Shown: one piece after another, positions 61,515 to 64,000 of the stretch
Layout of the letters: every line of letters begins with the position of its first letter
Position numbering within the stretch: position 1 is the stretch's first letter
DNA from: Alphaproteobacteria bacterium
GTDB lineage: Bacteria; Pseudomonadota; Alphaproteobacteria; Rhodobacterales; Rhodobacteraceae
Reading direction: 5' to 3'
DNA: 64,000 nucleotides
NCBI GenBank assembly: GCA_030425925.1
Contig: JAUHZO010000006.1
Coordinates: 124,001 to 188,000 of the forward strand
Notes under the pieces: model-generated
Seen by the model: the letters and a program-made list of their open reading frames with translations, nothing else
What the model was told of the DNA's origin: nothing
Database searches by the model: none
Translations under genes and position numbers: made by a program

Positions 61515-62645
61515 ATGAGCACTCTGGACGACCGAATCGACGCGATGGACTTGTGGCACCTGGCCTTGCCGGTGCGCTCGCGACGCGACCACGGGATCGG
61601 ATCGGTGGCCGGACAGTGCGAGGTTGTCATCCTGCGGCTGCGCACCGGCAGCGGGGCCGAAGGTTGGGGCGAGGCGGCGTGCTGGTCCGTCTTCACCGGC
61701 ACGCCGGAGGCGAGCTATGCCGCACTCGACCGCTACCTGCGGCCGCTGGTGATCGGCCGCAAGGTGCTGGACCGGGCCGTGATCATGGCCGAGGCGCAGC
61801 GCGCCGTCGCACATGTGACCGAGGCCAAGGCCGCGCTCGACACCGCGCTGCACGACCTTGCCGGACGGCTGAGCGGCCTGCCCGTGCACGCCCTGCTGGG
61901 CGGCGCGGCGCAACGGCGCATCCCGCTCAGCGTCTCGCTTGCCAATCCCGATTTCGCCGCCGATCTGGAGCTGATGGCGCGGCTATACGAAGACGGCATC
62001 CGCATCGTGAAGCTGAAGACCGGCTTTGCCGGTCACGCCTTCGACTTGGAGCGGCTGGAACGGTTGCGGCGGGACTATCCCGATGTCGCCCTGCGCGTCG
62101 ATTACAACCAGGGCCTGACGCCCGAAACCGCCGAGGCCAGTGTCCGCGACGTGGCCGCGTTCGACCCCGATTTCATCGAACAGCCCGTCGCCGCGCATCA
62201 CCACGCCCTGATGGCCCGCCTGCGCGACCGGATCGCGGTGCCGCTGCTGGCCGATGAAAGCGTCTTTGGCCCCGAGGACATGGCCCGCGCCGCGCAGGCA
62301 GGCCTTGCCGACGGTGTTTCGGTCAAGATCATGAAGGCGGGCGGTCTGGGCCGCGCGCAGACCGTCGCACGCATCGCGGCGGCGCATGGCCTGACGGCCT
62401 ATGGCGGCGACATGTTCGAAACCGGGCTGGGCCACCTGGCCGGCGCCCACATGATCGCGGCCACGCCCGAGATCACCCTGGGCTGCGAATTCTACCAGGC
62501 CCGCTATTACCTTGAAACGGACCTGCTGGCCGGGCCGTGTCTGTACGATGGCGGGCACATCCTTGTGCCCGACACACCCGGGCTTGGCGGCAGGCCGGAT
62601 ATGGGTGTGCTCAACCGCTTTGCCGTCACAAGGACCGCGCCATGA
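61515..62645 (+). CDS. Enolase-superfamily (MLE-type) enzyme, possible cis-3-hydroxyproline dehydratase or epimerase
   Basis: 376 residues: a capping domain and a (beta/alpha)7-beta barrel. Residues seen: KxK pair K166/K168 (RIVKLKTGF), metal ligands D196 (RVDYNQG), E222 (IEQPV) and D247 (LADES), and K271/K274 (VKIMKAGG). Lysines on both faces fit 1,1-proton transfer or dehydration. The marine relatives include hydroxyproline-betaine epimerase and cis-3-hydroxyproline dehydratase, so a proline-derived substrate is a fair guess. The stop overlaps the next gene (ATGA). Confidence 0.87.
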   Translation: MSTLDDRIDAMDLWHLALPVRSRRDHGIGSVAGQCEVVILRLRTGSGAEGWGEAACWSVFTGTPEASYAALDRYLRPLVIGRKVLDRAVIMAEAQRAVAHVTEAKAALDTALHDLAGRLSGLPVHALLGGAAQRRIPLSVSLANPDFAADLELMARLYEDGIRIVKLKTGFAGHAFDLERLERLRRDYPDVALRVDYNQGLTPETAEASVRDVAAFDPDFIEQPVAAHHHALMARLRDRIAVPLLADESVFGPEDMARAAQAGLADGVSVKIMKAGGLGRAQTVARIAAAHGLTAYGGDMFETGLGHLAGAHMIAATPEITLGCEFYQARYYLETDLLAGPCLYDGGHILVPDTPGLGGRPDMGVLNRFAVTRTAP

Positions 62646-63892
62646 CCCAAGACCGCAAGACCATCGCCATTCTCGGGGCCGGCATCGTGGGGGTGTCCAC
62701 CGCGCTCTGGCTGCAGCGCGACGGGCATGACGTGATCCTGATCGACCGCAACGCGCCGGGCGAAGGGGCAAGCTTTGGCAATGGCGGGGTGCTGGCGTCA
62801 TGCTCGGTGGTGCCGGTCACGGTGCCGGGGCTGCTGCGCAAGGCCCCGCGCATGCTGTTCGACCCCAAGCAGCCTTTGTTCCTGAAATGGGGCTACCTGC
62901 CCCGGCTGGCCCCCTGGCTGGTAAAGTATCTGGGCCACGCCAATGCCGCCGACACAAGACGCATCGCGCAGGCGATGTTTCCCATCGTGGGCGACAGCCT
63001 GAACGACCACCTGGCCTTGTCCCACGGCACCGGGGCCGAGCGTTTTGTCGTCCCCGCCGACTATCTCTATGCCTATGCCGGGCGCGCCCAGTTCGAGGCC
63101 GACGCCTTTGGCTGGGGCCTGCGCCGCGAGGCGGGCTTTGTCTGGGAGGAGCTCGAGGCCGAGGCCCTTGCCGCCTATGACCCGGTCTATGCGCCGCATC
63201 TGGGCTTTGCCGTCCGCATGGGCGGGCACGGGCGGATCACCGACCCCGGGGCCTATGTCAAGGCCCTGGCACGCCATGCCGAACGTCAGGGCGGCCGCGT
63301 CCTGCGGGCCGAGATCACCGGCATCGTGCAGGAGCATGGCCGCGTCACCGGCGTGCGGGCCGGGGGCGTGACGGTGGCCTGCGATGCGGCGGTGCTGGCG
63401 CTGGGGGCGTGGTCGAAACCGCTGGCCGACAGCCTGGGCCTGTCGGTGCCGCTGGAGACCGAGCGCGGCTATCATCTGGAATTGTGGGAGCCCTCGGTCA
63501 TGCCCAGATCGCCGGTGATGATCGCCAGCGACAAGTTCGTGGCCACGCCGATGGACGGGCGGCTGCGGCTGGCGGGCATCGTGGAGTTCGGCGGGCTGGA
63601 GGCCGCGCCGTCGCGCGCGCCGTTCAACCTCTTGCGCGACAACATTCGCGCGGCGATCCCCGGGCTGACCTGGGCGCACGAGGTGGAATGGATGGGCCAC
63701 CGGCCTGCGCCGGCCGATTCGATCCCTGTGATCGGCGAAGCCCCGCAGGTCAAGGGGGCCTGGCTGGGCTTTGGCCATCACCATGTGGGCCTGACCGGCG
63801 GCCCCCGGACCGGGCAGCTGCTGGCGCAAATGATCGCCGGACGCACACCGAATGTTGACGTGACACCCTATTCTCCGTCACGGTTCACCTGA
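62642..63892 (+). CDS. FAD-dependent amino-acid/amine oxidoreductase (DadA/DAO-like)
   Basis: 416 residues, beginning with a FAD Rossmann motif ([17 protein letters not shown], then [21 protein letters not shown]). C-terminal motifs are [17 protein letters not shown] and [23 protein letters not shown]. It resembles D-amino-acid dehydrogenase, oxidising a D-amino acid or secondary amine. It overlaps the enolase-family stop by 4 nt. A secreted-protein gene follows after 61 nt. Confidence 0.88.
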   Translation: MTQDRKTIAILGAGIVGVSTALWLQRDGHDVILIDRNAPGEGASFGNGGVLASCSVVPVTVPGLLRKAPRMLFDPKQPLFLKWGYLPRLAPWLVKYLGHANAADTRRIAQAMFPIVGDSLNDHLALSHGTGAERFVVPADYLYAYAGRAQFEADAFGWGLRREAGFVWEELEAEALAAYDPVYAPHLGFAVRMGGHGRITDPGAYVKALARHAERQGGRVLRAEITGIVQEHGRVTGVRAGGVTVACDAAVLALGAWSKPLADSLGLSVPLETERGYHLELWEPSVMPRSPVMIASDKFVATPMDGRLRLAGIVEFGGLEAAPSRAPFNLLRDNIRAAIPGLTWAHEVEWMGHRPAPADSIPVIGEAPQVKGAWLGFGHHHVGLTGGPRTGQLLAQMIAGRTPNVDVTPYSPSRFT

Positions 63893-63903
63893 CAACCAAA
63901 GGA

Positions 63904-63922
63904 CATCCCGGGAAACGGGATG
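63904..63922 (+). repeat. Small hairpin after the FAD oxidoreductase gene
   Basis: CATCCCG (63904-63910) pairs with CGGGATG (63916-63922) around GGAAA. It lies between the FAD oxidoreductase stop and the next gene's ribosome site, and may be a partial stop or a stabilising stem for the following transcript. Confidence 0.6.
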
Positions 63923-63953
63923 CCAAAGACTTTGCAACCGGGAGACTGATATC

Positions 63954-64000
63954 ATGAAAACCCTCACCAATCTGCTGGCCGCCACGGCGCTGAGCGTCGC
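63954..64000 (+). CDS. Secreted protein, start only (probable solute-binding protein)
   Basis: Only the first 15 codons are present (MKTLTNLLAATALSV), a Sec signal peptide, with a GGGAG site upstream. The window ends inside it. After a catabolic cluster, a periplasmic solute-binding protein is the likeliest product, but nothing beyond the signal can be seen. Confidence 0.5.
   Translation, partial: MKTLTNLLAATALSV

Overview
The window is high-GC, gene-dense bacterial chromosome that looks like the Roseobacter group (Alphaproteobacteria, Rhodobacterales). Supporting signs are a PccR/ScfR-type regulator, DUF1127 protein, form II CoxL-like protein, BKACE (DUF849) and CaiD-like enzymes, paired tRNA-Gly, type A RNase P RNA and family-typical intergenic palindromes. 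I see no prophage, integrase, insertion sequence or CRISPR array. The accessory content is metabolic.

Layout. 1-5.1 kb: end of a short-chain acyl-CoA regulator; then on the minus strand a cell-wall amidase, a lipoprotein, gatA, gatC and a ceramidase-family membrane protein. 5.1-12.1 kb, plus strand: FMN 2-hydroxyacid dehydrogenase, pyruvate carboxylase, rhodanese, VOC protein, LuxR-type regulator, MAPEG protein. 12.2-16.8 kb: two identical tRNA-Gly genes and the histidine genes hisB-hisH, then hisA-hisF-hisE. 16.7-25.9 kb, mostly minus: small NTPase, CoA-binding protein, DUF2235 hydrolase, form II CoxL, PLP decarboxylase with a divergent Lrp regulator, YciB, EamA transporter, FtsY. 26-33 kb: lytic transglycosylase, NuoE/NuoF fusion, AlkB-type hydroxylase, LysR/DUF1127 pair, Bax1-like protein, acetyltransferase, L33. 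33.3-41.9 kb, minus: rnpB, two tandem LysM-plus-solute-binding proteins, methyltransferase, and several hydrolase, VOC and phosphatase genes.

42-44 kb holds a three-gene unit (DUF899 protein, ArsR-HTH/SRPBCC fusion, MAPEG protein) behind a 36-bp near-perfect palindrome. 44.3-48.4 kb holds tag, an MFS transporter and thrS. 48.6-51.2 kb is a bufferin-type RiPP operon: a four-cysteine secreted DUF2282 precursor, an MNIO (DUF692) modification enzyme, a DUF2063 partner and a DoxX membrane protein. Bufferins are recently described copper-binding peptides, so this is the most notable system here.

51.3-64 kb is a catabolic region with two halves. One half is a minus-strand run: two Gfo/Idh/MocA oxidoreductases, a BKACE, a CaiD-like hydratase, an ADP-forming CoA ligase, an acyl-CoA dehydrogenase and an Asp/Glu racemase-family protein. 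The other is plus-strand: a ThDP enzyme, an enolase-superfamily enzyme, a FAD amine/amino-acid oxidoreductase and the start of a secreted protein. It fits uptake and CoA-linked breakdown of a carnitine-, betaine- or hydroxyproline-like compound; the substrate is unknown.

Intergenic DNA is rich in structure: two related long imperfect inverted repeats directly after stop codons, a tandem double hairpin after the ThDP gene, a REP-like palindrome pair, and two copies of a hairpin-associated box between co-directional genes.
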